This document shows, in pieces, positions 49,814 to 60,643 of a stretch of 60,643 nt of DNA. The DNA comes from Cochliopodium minus (Eukaryota; Discosea; Himatismenida; Cochliopodiidae). Numbering within the stretch: position 1 is the stretch's first letter; each line of letters begins with the position of its first letter. A model generated the notes under the pieces. The model was given only the letters and a program-made list of their open reading frames with translations. It had not been told where the DNA came from and did no database searches. The position numbers were made by a program, and so were the translations under genes. The stretch spans positions 177,444-238,086 of the forward strand of contig JAMYWO010000023.1 in the NCBI GenBank assembly GCA_024220525.1, written 5' to 3'.

Positions 49814-50638
49814 TCAGAATTTCAATGGAATTTTGATGAATTCTATTATCTGGTCACTTTTTTGCAAAAGTGGATCGGTGAGTACATTGTGAAGATATAT
49901 CTCCAGTTCTTTTTTACGTAATTCAATGAAATTGGGATCAAGATTACCAAACCTTTTTGATGGAAAAATAATTAAAATGATATTGTTGATTATACTCTTA
50001 CCATCTCTTTTTTGGGAATTCAGGTACTTGCTTTTTTCCATATTCTGCTATCATATGTTTATGCAAGTCGTAGAAATGACTATATCTTCTCCCCAACACT
50101 ATGTTTTTACCATCTTTTAATATTTCAACTATAAAAAGCTATTATTGGTGAATATTTTAGGATAATAGTCAAAATGTAAAAATAAATTACAGTGTATTCC
50201 ATTGATGAATCGATAGTGAATGTATAATTTGATGGTGAAAATGGCATATTCAAAGAAATATCAATGTCCATTTTGCTTTCAATTAAAATAATAATAAATT
50301 GGCTAAAATTAAAACCAAATATATCTACCTATGCTTTCTTATAAATTCAGATGTTCCATTGATAACTGTTTCATGCCTTTAAAGATTAAAATTTTTTTTT
50401 TTATTCTGAATTATTTTTACCTTATTTTGATGTTTATTTCTTCCATAAACTGATTTGAAGAACCAGAATTGATAGTATATCTGATATTATCCATTATTAA
50501 CTCCTCTTCCATCATTTTAAATAAGAATTCTTGAATTTGGCTCCTCTTTTTTTTTATTTCTTTTTTCAAATAAATTGTGAAAAAGGGGAAAGAATTTTTA
50601 ATGTTACCGAAATGGAACATCGTCAATGGGATGGTCAT
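49814..50638 (-). CDS. PX-domain protein
   Basis: Starts MTIPLTMFHFGNIKN at 50638; about six exons, stop at 49814. The C-terminal two-thirds is a PX fold: VEILKDGKNIVLGRRYSHFYDLH (the phosphoinositide-binding RRYS-F motif), MIAEYGKK, VPEFPKK, FGNLDPNFIELRKKELEIYL and LLQKSDQIIEFI. About 230 residues with no BAR domain visible. PX domains bind PI3P on endosomes. The N-terminal part (FLFKMMEEELIMDNIRYTI) is of unknown fold. It diverges from the EGF-7TM gene across only 88 bases. Confidence 0.8.
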
Positions 50639-50726
50639 GTTCAAAAATGTGCTGGCAAAAATATCAAAAAGAAAAATGTAAAAATATGAGCCTTTAATAA
50701 AAAAAAAATTTAAAAAAGATCGAGCA
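50639..50726. promoter_or_regulatory. 88-bp divergent promoter, PX / EGF-7TM
   Basis: The entire space between two divergent start codons is 88 bases, so the two genes share a promoter region. It contains an A-rich run but no motif I can name. Confidence 0.4.
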
Positions 50727-51954
50727 ATGAAAAAGAAGATATTATTTTTTATTGTCATATCATTGATCCATATCTCATATTCAAGTTATATAGAAATAGA
50801 TACAGATCGGATCGCACTAGGAAATTGTTCCACATTGAATTATTGCTTCAACAATGGAATATGCGTAGATGGGAAGTGCGAATGCTATTATCCATCTAAT
50901 GATTTGGACTGCAAGACAAATTATTTCAAACAAAATGAAACAGCAGTAAAAGCATATTTCATCATAAATGGATTATTCTTTGGATTGATTTTGATAGTGG
51001 CATCATTACAATCCATCAGATTCTTTTATTTTACAGGGTATAAAGAAAAATAGAAAGAAAAATAATTTATTAATTATTATTTAGCTGAATTTTTAAAAAT
51101 CCATTTTAATTCAAATAAAATTAAATTCCATTAAAAAGAAAACAAATAACGATACCAAAATTGTTGCATATATTGCTTGTAATAGAGGGTGTTGGAAGAA
51201 TAGTATGGTGTTTTGTAGCATCATCAAATTATGGGAGAAATCTCGAATCTGTAAGAAGAAAAATTATTAAAAAAAAAAAATATAAAAAAGTTGTAAAAAG
51301 GTATCAGAAAATATTCTTAACGGATTTGGGACGTTAATTTGTATGATATGTTATTTATTATCAGTGTTGTTATGGCTGGAAGTATTCAAACAAATGACAA
51401 AGACGGACAACTGTTTCTTGGTGAACTGTAAAAAGATAATATTTACCTTGATATTAGTTTTGACGATTTCGGAGATAACTTTGAGGATTATTTGGAGGAG
51501 ATCTACACGTATGAAGTCTTTGATCATTTCTGCTTATGTCGGCATGGTTTCTTCTTTGGTATTGTTTTGTGGGATTGCTTTTTTGTATTATGGAATTTCG
51601 CTCTATCAAAAATTGATGGAAAACAAGAACAAGAAGAAGGACGAGAGAGAACGTCTCAAAAAGATCAGCTATTACACTTCCGGAACTCTTTTTCTTTCTG
51701 TTTTTGCTTTGATTGTTCTTTGTATCATGATTACTATTGAATTAACTGTTTTTAACTTTCGAAACTGGAATGTTTGGCTTGTTGAGCAGTTTTTCTTTCG
51801 ATTGGTCGAAATCTCTTTTTCTTTGCTCATTTTGATTTGCTTGAGGAAGATCCCTCGTCCCGAAAAGATCTTGAACAGAGATATTCTTCTTCCTTCAGAA
51901 AAAGATCCCATTCTAATGGACAATTCCAATCACAATAATATCAATATCCTTTAA
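50727..51954 (+). CDS. EGF-domain seven-transmembrane protein
   Basis: Starts at 50727 with a signal peptide (MKKKILFFIVISLIHISYSS). One EGF-like module follows: CSTLNYCFNNGICVDGKCEC (the typical six-Cys spacing), CYYPSNDLDC. About seven hydrophobic segments come after (AYFIINGLFFGLILIVASL; LLHILLVIEGVGRIVWCFV; LICMICYLLSVLLWLEVF; KIIFTLILVLTISEI; IISAYVGMVSSLVLFCGIAF; YTSGTLFLSVFALIVLCIMI; LVEISFSLLILICLRKI). The main exons are 50727 to about 51038, about 51138-51241 and about 51301-51954. Plan and spacing parallel the PA-7TM protein at 23.5 kb. Probably a cell-surface receptor-like or adhesion protein; ligand unknown. Confidence 0.7.
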
Positions 51955-52912
51955 TTAATTGTTTTTTCCTTTATGAAAATTCCAAATGTGTTGAAAATTA
52001 AAATTTATTTGTATCATAATCAAAAATAAAAAAGTGTGAAAGGATCCCGACTTATTTTCACTCCAAAACTAGAAATTTTAAGAAAAAAGTTTTTTTCCAT
52101 TTTTGTGAATTTATATTCATAAAATTCTCTTAAATTTGATCCTCGTTTTAAATATCCTTTAAAATTAAAAAAAAAAAATTTGGATATTAATTTCCCTCTA
52201 AATGAATGAAATCCCACCATTCTAAAAATTTAAAATTAAAATTTTGGAAATTGAAATGTATGTTGTGAGATAATAGTATAGATTGAAAAATGCAAAAATT
52301 TTCTTTGAGTGTCTTTTGATTTTGGGTAATTCAATTTTTCAACGAATAACTGGCAGGAAAAAATTAATTAAATATTAACAAAAAACACAAAATAAATTTC
52401 TTTTTTTTTTTTGTAATTCCTCTCTTATACTTGATGATAAAAGACAAAGGGTATATATAAAATAAAAATTAGGTTGAATTTTCCTTAATTTTATCTTTTT
52501 GTTAAAAAGATGAGATCTTAAATTAAAAAAATATTAATTTTTGTAGGGATTAAAAAATCCACAAACATACAAAGGGATAAACTGAAATTAGAAGTTTTGA
52601 CAATGATATAAGCTAATAAAAAGTTAGAAGATTTTTTTTTTTTTTTGCTTCTTAATAATCTTATTTAAAATTTCAGCAAAATTTTTAAAAATCCAAGTGA
52701 AAACCAAAGAAAATAACACTTATCGACAACAAGTTTTAAGTTTGAAGTTTCCCAATCATTTTTTGATGTTGATGAAAAAATAATTTATATTTTTATATTT
52801 TATTTTTAAAAAAATAAAAAAAAAATTTTATAATTAAAAATTATACAAAAAAAAGAAAATTTTATCCATACAAAGTCAATTGGAACAACAAAACAAACAA
52901 TAGAAAGGAAGA
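51955..52912. other. 958-bp intergenic region
   Basis: AT-rich, with no coding exon recognised. It holds the 3' end of the EGF-7TM gene and presumably the promoter and A-rich leader of the homeodomain gene. No repeats or RNA signals seen. Confidence 0.5.
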
Positions 52913-55165
52913 ATGGAGATCAACAAAGAAGTTATTGTTGGAAATAAATTCAATGAGGATTCTTCCAATTTTAAAAATAATAATATAAACCTAATATCCG
53001 ATAAAAGCAAATCACAGCAACAAGAAAATATATATTCAAACAAGAGGAAAAGCAATGAGATGGGAGATGAAAATAATATTCAAGAAATGGATCATCAAGA
53101 TATATATGCAAAGAGAATAAAGCAAAATCAAAATCCATACGAGACAATCGATAGATGGATATCTGATCACAGAAAATTGCCATATCCAACCCACGAACAA
53201 AAATTTGAGATCTTCAAACAAACAAATATGACGATGGAGGAGATATCGAAGAGATTGGAAGAAGTGAGGGAAAATATCTTGATGAAATTGAGAGATAGAT
53301 TTCCAAATGAACTGGATAAGGAGACATCATTGTTGAAAGTGATGAAGGAATCGAATGAATCGTTCTTGAAAAGAATCATGGAGTGTGATGATATATTTGG
53401 GCCCAAATCCACACCTTATGAAAATGAAAATATGACATCTTATCAAAGTGATTTAGAAGATGGAAAAAGATATCATACCATACAATATAACAACAAAAAC
53501 ATTATAAAAGAAATAAAGCCTCCTAAATTAAATTTTCCCTCCATCAATAATAATATCAATGTCGCTCCTCTTGATTCCATCTATCAAAATATCAATACTT
53601 CTACTCCTCCCATAAATAGGCTGAGTGATCCTCTAAAAAAGATTTTGTCTCTAAGAAAAAATATGCCAACAAAAATGGAATTGGGTAATGTCCAACCCAC
53701 GGGAATCAATACCAATTTAAATTCAAATCTTGGTGGAAACATTCTTGTGAATAATTTGATAAACGCCAATATTTCGCCAAGGATCCATTTTCGCAATAAT
53801 GACAACAATATTAATGAAAACAATATGATTCACAATCCTCACTTAAATAATAATAGCATTCCAAACAGGAATATAAATCTAAACACATCCCCAATCAATC
53901 AAACATATAATAACAATACAAATAGTACAATCCAACATGGATTGGAAAGGAAAAATATAAATGACACCACGAACAGCACTCCAGTGAAGAATAATAACTA
54001 TAACATAAATAATAATATCACCATTAATAATACCATAAAACAATCTCCTCATTCTCCGATTACCAATAAAAAGAGAAACTCATTATCATTTAATAATAAT
54101 CATATGGGTATTGGCGGAGGAGGTGGAGGCAACGAACTTCCCAAATTGAATGAGATCATCCACAATATCCCCAATGGATATAGACCAAGTATAAATAAAG
54201 CTACCACATTGAAGCCAACCGAAATCACAAGCATTAACAATTTAAATATTAATAATCTTAATCAGTTCAATCCCTCAAATAAAAAAATTAATAACATTGA
54301 AACAATTCTCAATGAATATAATAATAAAAATAATAATAATAATAGTAGCAGTGATAGTATATCCATCGAAGAAAACAACATCAACAACGAAAATAATAGT
54401 GTAAACAACAATTCCAGTATCAAAAGCATTTTGAACGGTGATATTTCCTATGGAAACGTTCGTAACATTACTCCTGTCGATCAAATCAATTTTTCGAATT
54501 ATAAGTTAAAGGGGTTAAACAACACTCCGGGATTCGAGAACAAAATCATCGTAAAAAAAAAATTTTTATTTTTTTTTTTTACACAAAAAAATTTTTAAAA
54601 TTAAAAATTTGACAGGGTAAAAAAATTTTATTCTTTAAATTTATTATTTTTTTTTATTTTAAACTATTTTTTTTTTAAAGCTATCGTCCCTTTTGGGGAA
54701 GAAGTTAAAATGGTCAAAGATGATAACGGGAACTCCATCATTTTTACTGTAACTGTAACGAGAAAGAGCAAAAATGACTTGACTCAGTCTTACGAGAAAG
54801 GAATATCAATGATGTTGGAGGACAAAGATTCTGATCGGTAAATTCAATATTTTATTTTCATATTTTAATTTTTTTATTTTAATAAATTTTTTTTTATTTT
54901 TTATTTATTTTTATTTATTTCATTTTTTAGAAACATCAAAAACAAATACCCAAAGAACATTTTACTTGTGCTTGAAAAATGGCTGTTAGAAAACAAAGCC
55001 AACCCTTTCCCATCAAAAACAGAAAAAGAAATGTTAGGCGAAATCACAGGCTTATCTCAAACTCAAATCAATAACTGGTTCACCAACACTAGAAGACGTG
55101 CCAAGAACGTTGCTGAGGGAAAGTACAAGAAAAAGAAGAAAAAAGGGGAAGAAGATGATGATTAG
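52913..55165 (+). CDS. TALE homeodomain protein with a degenerate second homeodomain
   Basis: Exons 52913-54550, 54616 (one base), 54681-54837 and 54931-55165 give 676 residues. C-terminal TALE homeodomain: PKNILLVLEKWLLENKANPF, then PSKTEKEMLGEITGLSQTQ, then INNWFTNTRRRAK (W48, N51 and R53 present). The TALE three-residue loop is filled by the NPFPS stretch. Residues about 75-125 match the same fold (YETIDRWISDH, LPYPTHEQKFEIF, MTMEEISKRLEEVREN), but the recognition helix has Arg for W48 and Glu for N51. Between them lies an approximately 300-residue Asn-rich linker with a poly-Gly run. The first exon ends in phase 0 (..ENKII|GTAAAA) and the next long exon starts in phase 1 (CTATCG). The lone G at 54616, flanked by GACAG and GTAAAA, restores the frame. 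A DNA-binding regulator. Confidence 0.85.
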
Positions 55166-55436
55166 TCAAATCCATTATAACCCACGATATTTTTTTTCAA
55201 AAAAAAATTTATTTTGGTGCGAACATTTTTTCCTTCCAATTTTTTTTCCTTTTTTGGACTATTTGATCTTTTTTTTTTCCAAATTTTCAAAAAAAAGGAA
55301 AAAAAAAAAATTTGGAAATATTAATTTATTTTATTAATTTATTTGCAATAAAAAAAATCAAAAAAAAAATATTGTTAATAAAAAGGTTTTTTTTTGAAAA
55401 TAATTTAATTTTTAATAATCTTGGTTAAAATTTTCA

Positions 55437-58400
55437 TTATTTCTGTCTTTTCAACAACATGATTGCTTCGCAATGTTCTGTATGTGGGAACATATCCACA
55501 GAGATAGAAGATACAGGAACAAAATTCTTTCCAGAATACTTTTTCGTTTCTTCCTTGCAAAACAACAAAATGTCGTTCACCATGGACTTTTGGTTACAAG
55601 AAACATAAATCAAATATTCAATAGATTCGAAATCTCTGATCATTCTAACAGCTTTAGGATGTAATCTTTCAAAATTAAATTTTTTTATTTTTTATTATTT
55701 TTTATTTTTTTATTTTTTAAAGATTTTTTACCCACATCTCGGAGGATCTACAATTGCCACAGGTATTTCTTCTTTGAGATTTACATCTCCCAAAACTTTC
55801 TTGAGGGTTTCCTCTGCCTTACCACAATGAAAAACACAGTTTTCAATGTTGTTCATTTTTGCATTCAAATAAGAGTCTTCGACTAAAAAAAAATTAAAAA
55901 AAAAAAAAATAATTAAAAAAAAAAAAAAAAATTAAAAAAAATTAAAAAAAATAAATTTTTTTACCTGCTTCTTTTATCTAGTAAATTTTCATTTTTTTAA
56001 AAAATTTAAAATTTAAAATTAACAGTTTTTGGTTTTTTACAATTTCCACTCCAACAAGTCTTTTGACTTTTTTGATTTGTGACAAAGTCAATCCAATGGT
56101 ACCAGCACTAACAAAAGAAAATTTATTTTATTAATTTTTTTTTGATTTTTTGATTTTTTTTTTGATTTTATTTTTTGATTTTTTTTTTTGATTTTTTTTT
56201 TTATTTTATTGTCTTTATTTTTATTATTTTTAATATTTTTAACATCATTAATTTTTTTACCCTGAAAAAATGTCAAGAAGGACAACTTTTTCTGTTTCTA
56301 CTTTGCAATCATCTAAATAATTCCCAATTTCAGAGTACAACACTTCACATCCTTTGGTGTTTGTTTGGAAAAAAGAGACTGGAGAAATTTGGAATCTAAA
56401 AAAAAAAAATTTTTGATTATTTTTAAATAATATTTAATGCATTTTTTTAATTTTTTTTAAAAAATTTTTTTTAAAAAATTTTTTTTTATTGAATAATTTT
56501 AAATTATTTTTATTTACTTGTATCCAAAGAGATAGTCTATGATGGTTGGAACTCCATGTAAAAGTGTGAGAGGACAGTCAAAACCAGCTACATTAGATAT
56601 TCCTGTGAAATTTTGCCAATAAATTGAAACCACCTAAGAAAAAATTATTTAAAATTATTTTTTATTTTATTTTTGTTTATTTTTGTTTATTTTTATTTAT
56701 TTTTAAATTTTATTTTTATTTATTTTTTATTATTTTTTATTTTTTTACTTTGTGTGACTCTGGTTTTTTTTTCATAACGAAATGTTGAGGGTTTTTGTAG
56801 TCAATGGAAAGGGGATCAATGTTGGCAATGTCTGGAGTTCTCACATCTTGTTCGGAGAGGAGGATTTCAACCACTTCTTTTTTGATTTGTTCCACCTTTG
56901 TTTCTTCTACCCCTGTTTCTTTCACCTTTTATTTTTTAATTTTTTTTATAATTGTATTTTATTTATTTTTATTTTTATTTTTATTATTTATTATTTTTAT
57001 TTTTATCACATTATATTTTAATTTTTATTTTTTATTTTTTATTTTAATTATTTTATTTTTTATTTTTTATTTTTTATTTTTTTATTTTTTATTTTTTATT
57101 TTTTATTTTTTATTTTTTATTTTTTATTTTTTCTTACCTGTATTACTATCATTACGTTTCCTTCAATGGTATTTCTCACCATTAAACTTCTCCAAAAACC
57201 CTCGTTGATGAAGTTGTCATAAGCCTTCAAGTTGTTGTCCACAGTCTTCAACAGGTATTCATTAAGTTGATTCCTTCACAAAAAAAAAAAAATTTTAAAA
57301 AATGTAAAAATAATTAAAAAATAAAAAATAAATTATAAAAAAATAAAAAGTAAATCATTAAAATTAAAATTTAAAAAATGAAAGGAAATAAATGTGTTTT
57401 TTTTTTACCTGATAAACAAGGAACTTTCGCTCATGATGGTACACCAATTAGGGTCTCCAAGAGTGACATTTCCATCCTCAGTTCTAATAAAAAAAATATA
57501 AAAAAAACAAAAAAAAAATACAATAAATTTAAAAAAAAAACATTTATAATAAATAAAAAAACAAAAAAAATTTAATCAATTTAAAAAAAAACATTTAAAA
57601 ATAAATTTAAAAAATAAACAAAATTAAAATTAATAAAAAAATTAAAAAATATACCTTCCTAATCTTCCACCAATACAGATGCTGTTGTTTCGATCATAAC
57701 CAATGGTAAACTGGCATTTGTTACGGTAGTTTTGGGTGAGAGGGCTTTGTTTGATTCCCTTGTATTCGCACAGCAGCTGTTCTTTGTCTTGGAGCGCTTT
57801 GGTCAACCAATCTGGAAATACGTTCTTATGAAAAAATGAAAAAAAAAAATCATATTAAGTAAAAAAAAATATAATGAGAAAAAATGAAAAAATCTGTGAT
57901 TTATAATTTTTTTGATTAATTTCTAATTTAAATATAAATTCAAAAAATTAGATAATTTAAATCAAAAACATAAACAGAATTCAAATCGAAATTTAAAAAA
58001 AATCCATTACAATAATTTTTGGTTAATAAAAATCGTAAAAATAAAATAAAATAAATTAAATTTTCATAAAATAATTTTTAAAAAAATATAAAATTTAATT
58101 TTTACATTTTCCTTTTTCAATCTCAAAGTGATTTCCTTCAAATGTCCCTTCATCTCAGACTCCTTCTCCTGGTACTGCAACTCGAGAGATTTTTTGTAGT
58201 TAGGCATCATTTGATCTCTTAAGTCAAGGGCAGAGTAGTCTATCTTTACTTTCTTTCTCTGTATGTTTGTTTCTGTTGTTTTTTGCTTTTTGGCGTTTCC
58301 CACCCAGAGTTTTTTATTTTTATATTCATGATTTTGCAATGTATTTCTTGCTTTCTCCATGTCTTCGTTATTCTTAATAAATTTTTGAAATGAAATTTTT

Positions 58401-58996
58401 GTTTTTTTATTTTCTTAAATTTTTTAAATTATTTTTGTTTTAATCTATCCAGAATCTTCTTTCCAATTTATAGTAAAAATTTTTATATCACATTTTTACA
58501 ACTTTATAAATTCGAGGAATTTATTGAATTTAATTCTTCACAGAAACATTTGTTGTTATTTTTTTGATTACTTGAAAAATTGTTCAAATCAAATTTATAA
58601 GCAAATATATTGCATTTCTATCATTAAAATTTGATTGATAAAAAAATACTATAAAATATTCTGATATTTTTCTTATTTATTTCTTACAGCAAATGAAATG
58701 AATGCAAATGTTGTTCCTCCAGGTTTATCGGCAGATTTGACGGATAATCCCAGATTTTTCTCAAGATATTCCTTAAAGCCATTTGATTTGGTGGATTTAG
58801 GAAGATTCTTGATGAACAATTTATAGGTGACAGGAACATTATTATTGTTGGGAGTTTCATTAATGCTATCTATATCCCTCTTATTGGTTTTATTATTCTC
58901 ATCGTTAATATTGATTTCATTGTTTGGATTCATTGTGTTCAAATCTTCTTTATTGTTTGATGGATCATTCTCAATTTTTATTACTTCTTCAATCAT
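55437..58996 (-). CDS. TRMT2A: tRNA (uracil-5)-methyltransferase, TRMT2A type
   Basis: Starts MIEEVIKIEND at 58996. An N-terminal RRM as in TRMT2A: YKLFIKNLPKS, TTFAFISFA|NNEDMEKARNTLQNHEYKN. Then the TrmA/RlmD catalytic part: NYRNKCQFTIGYD, TGISNV, FQISPVSFFQTNT, LLDIFSGAGTIGL (SAM loop), GKAEETLRKVL, VAIVDPPRCGLHPKA, YVSCNQ (nucleophile Cys) and DMFPHTEHCEAIMLLKR. About eleven exons, stop at 55437. It should make m5U54 in tRNA (and U429 in cytosolic rRNA in mammals). The intron 58381-58680 (300 nt) is AT-rich with no snoRNA-like boxes. All active-site motifs are present. Confidence 0.93.
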
Positions 58997-59020
58997 TTTT
59001 TATTTTTATTTTTATTTTTT

Positions 59021-59277
59021 TTAAAGGGATTTATTAGCTGAATTATTTTTCAATTCTTTTGATTTCCTTTCAAAAGTAATTTCTTTAAAGATACAACCTT
59101 TAAAAACTTTCATTTTGGATAAGTTTTTATACAATGTTTTTCTAAAATTATTTTCTATTTTGAATTCTTCTTTGTTATCCAATTTATATGATGCTCTTTT
59201 TGTTTTATATGAAATTTCATCAAATAAAAAACAAAAAAACAAAAAAACAAAATATTGATCAATAATTTCAAATCCAT
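59021..59277 (-). CDS. small hypothetical protein
   Basis: Starts MDLKLLINIL at 59277. With a 45-nt GTTTTT..AAAAG intron it joins ASYKLDNKEEFKIENN and ends KSKELKNNSANKSL at 59021, about 67 residues. Unspliced, the same region gives two overlapping frames of 40 and 73 residues, so either a small intron or a T-run length error is needed. No family recognised. It sits between the convergent TRMT2A and YeeE/YedE genes. Confidence 0.35.
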
Positions 59278-59426
59278 ATTTTTCTTGTGATTTCCAAATC
59301 GTAAATAATTTTTGATTGATGAAACTTCCAAAAAGAAATCCAATATCACAATAATTGAAGGAAAGTTATTTTCAAATTCGATGATAAAAAAAAATAAATT
59401 CATTAATTTTTAATATTTATGTTTGA

Positions 59427-60643
59427 TCAGATTTTAGATCCATAATATCCTAAAGAAGACAATAAACTCACAGAAACGATGGTAGATATAAAAAAGGTGA
59501 GGGTAGCAACTTTTTTTAAATAAAAAAAAAAATTAGTTTTTACAATAAATTGAAGAAATATTTAAAAAAATAAGATAAAAAAATTTTTCAAAATATTTTA
59601 AAAAATTGAAAAAAATTTTTTAAAATAATTTCTTTACCCAAAGATCTCGGAGATAAACGACTCATTCCACATACTCCATGGCCTGATGTGCAACCAGAAG
59701 CCATACCAGTACCAAGACCAACCAATAATCCCCTTTTATTCAAAAAAAAGAAATAAAATATGTTAATTTAATTAAAATTAAAATTATGAAATATGAGAAT
59801 TTTATTTTATTTTATTTTACCCTATGAATGGAGAGAAGAATGGTAATACTACGTTGGATGTTGCGAGAGCAGGGTTAGAAAATCTGATGAACAAAGAACC
59901 AATAGCAAATCTTTGTTATAAAAAATAATAATAGAAAATTAAAAGAAAATATAAATTGAAAAATAGAAAATAGAAAGTAGAAAATTTAATCTAATTAAAA
60001 AAAATAAAATGAATTTTTTACCCAATCACAAACAAAATTTTTAGATCTTTTTCAGTTCCATCAGTTGAAAACAAATTTCCAAACATTCCTGACAAACCAA
60101 GAATCCTTCCAATCAACTTCATGAACAAAATGACGGAAGTTCCAATCGTCAATCCTCCGAAAGCGCTCACCAAGTAATTTTGAGGAAGGACACTGAAACG
60201 CAAAGTAACATCGGGTAAAAGATAAAGAAGGAAGAGTAAAGAAATGGCCTAGAAAAAGTTTATTTTTTATTATTTTAATAACATTTAAATTTTTTTTCAA
60301 TTTTTTTATTTTTTTAATTTTTTTAATTTTTTTATTTTTTACTCCTATTAAATATTTATCGTTTTCACTATTTCTTTTTTTTGTTCTTCTGTAGTGATTG
60401 ATATACCATCCCAATACCATTGAAATGGTGGTGTTGATAGCATGGTTGTTTCCCATGAAAGAATTGATTACGGAAGGTCCAGGGCAATACAATGATCTGT
60501 TAAAACAAATTTCAAAAAAAAGTAAAATTAAAATGTCTGACACTACTCTTACAATCCCCTTTTTTTAAAAAAAAATTCAATTTAAAATTTCTCTTTGAAA
60601 TAAATTATTTTTATTATTATTACCATCCAATTCCAAATAATAC
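59427..60643 (-). CDS. fused YeeE/YedE sulfur transporter, CPGP half then GCTSGHG half (5' end off window)
   Basis: On the minus strand from the window edge: LFGIGW, the 6-nt microexon 60558-60553, [17 protein letters not shown] (60496-60343), then 60248-60022 ([33 protein letters not shown]), then exons giving [49 protein letters not shown] and a last helix, with stop at 59427. The 94-nt intron 60249-60342 joins the two halves in phase 0, and the second half has no usable start Met of its own, so a fusion is favoured. In bacterial systems the GCTSGHG half usually comes first or is a separate gene; here the order is reversed. Multiple hydrophobic helices and both Cys motifs are intact. Likely moves a sulfur compound across a membrane. 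Confidence 0.75.
60325..60643. repeat. segmental duplication, copy A of 11351-11671
   Basis: The right-edge 319 bases match 11351-11671 with five substitutions and a change in a T/A run. Four substitutions fall in the SLYCPGP exon and are all synonymous; the fifth is intronic under the microexon model. The match runs off the window. Confidence 0.9.

Noticed and set aside
58381-58680. 300-nt TRMT2A intron as host for a guide RNA
   Set aside because: No C/D pair or H/ACA-like hairpin-hinge arrangement could be recognised by eye.
60343-60410. Alternative frame of the CPGP exon ending in a [15 protein letters not shown]-like tail
   Set aside because: Three of the substitutions between the two copies would change amino acids in this frame, while all are silent in the SLYCPGP frame.

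Overview
This is a nuclear, AT-rich eukaryotic contig from a protist. Coding exons are dense and broken by many short introns (about 40-330 nt), mostly GTA..AG and filled with T-rich TTTTTA-type low complexity. The proteins are typical of free-living amoeboid protists: F-box/ankyrin and RCC1 repeat proteins, Asn- and Gln-rich tracts, a TALE homeodomain protein, EB1, an ABCA transporter and 7TM proteins with lumenal PA or EGF ectodomains. TAA, TAG and TGA are all used as stops, so the code looks standard. I cannot name the species. Two 100-N runs mark scaffold gaps.

Layout: an atypical Arf GTPase (cut at its 5' end), a coiled-coil/BAR-like gene and a small unknown gene (0-4 kb); an RCC1 protein and a large ankyrin protein (4.2-10.2 kb); a truncated serine carboxypeptidase abutting an antisense YeeE/YedE-type sulfur-transporter half, then a LanC-like gene (10.3-14.1 kb); an NAT10/Kre33 rRNA cytidine acetyltransferase gene whose introns carry a box C/D snoRNA family (14.3-19.9 kb); two tandem F-box/ankyrin paralogs, a PA-7TM protein, a coiled-coil protein, an ArfGAP, a ThuA-like protein and EB1 (20-31 kb); an ATAD2/Yta7-type bromodomain AAA ATPase and an antisense ABCA half-transporter (31.5-41.7 kb); CCDC25, a C2 plus YiiX/NlpC-like hydrolase followed by a Tat-SF1-like UHM, a small membrane protein, and about 2 kb with no gene (42-50 kb); a divergent PX and EGF-7TM pair, a double-homeodomain TALE protein, a TRMT2A-type tRNA m5U methyltransferase, and a fused YeeE/YedE gene running off the right edge (50-60.6 kb).

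The strongest novel signals are these. (1) Six intact-looking copies and one decayed copy of a box C/D snoRNA sit in successive introns of the NAT10/Kre33 gene. Their guide is complementary to the universally conserved 18S rRNA segment AGAACGAAAGTTA, so an 18S acetyltransferase gene also appears to make an 18S methylation guide. (2) There are extreme microexons: a 1-nt exon is needed to keep frame in the homeodomain gene, a 6-nt exon lies in both YeeE/YedE copies, and 7-nt and 14-nt exons occur elsewhere. (3) An F-box-like C-terminal module is shared by three otherwise unrelated proteins (RCC1, ankyrin, ThuA). (4) A fragment of the YeeE/YedE gene is duplicated 49 kb away, next to a beheaded carboxypeptidase gene. 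(5) The Arf has lost both its P-loop Lys and its switch II Gln.

All exon models were read by eye from splice signals, frame continuity and family motifs. No alignment, structure prediction or expression data were available.
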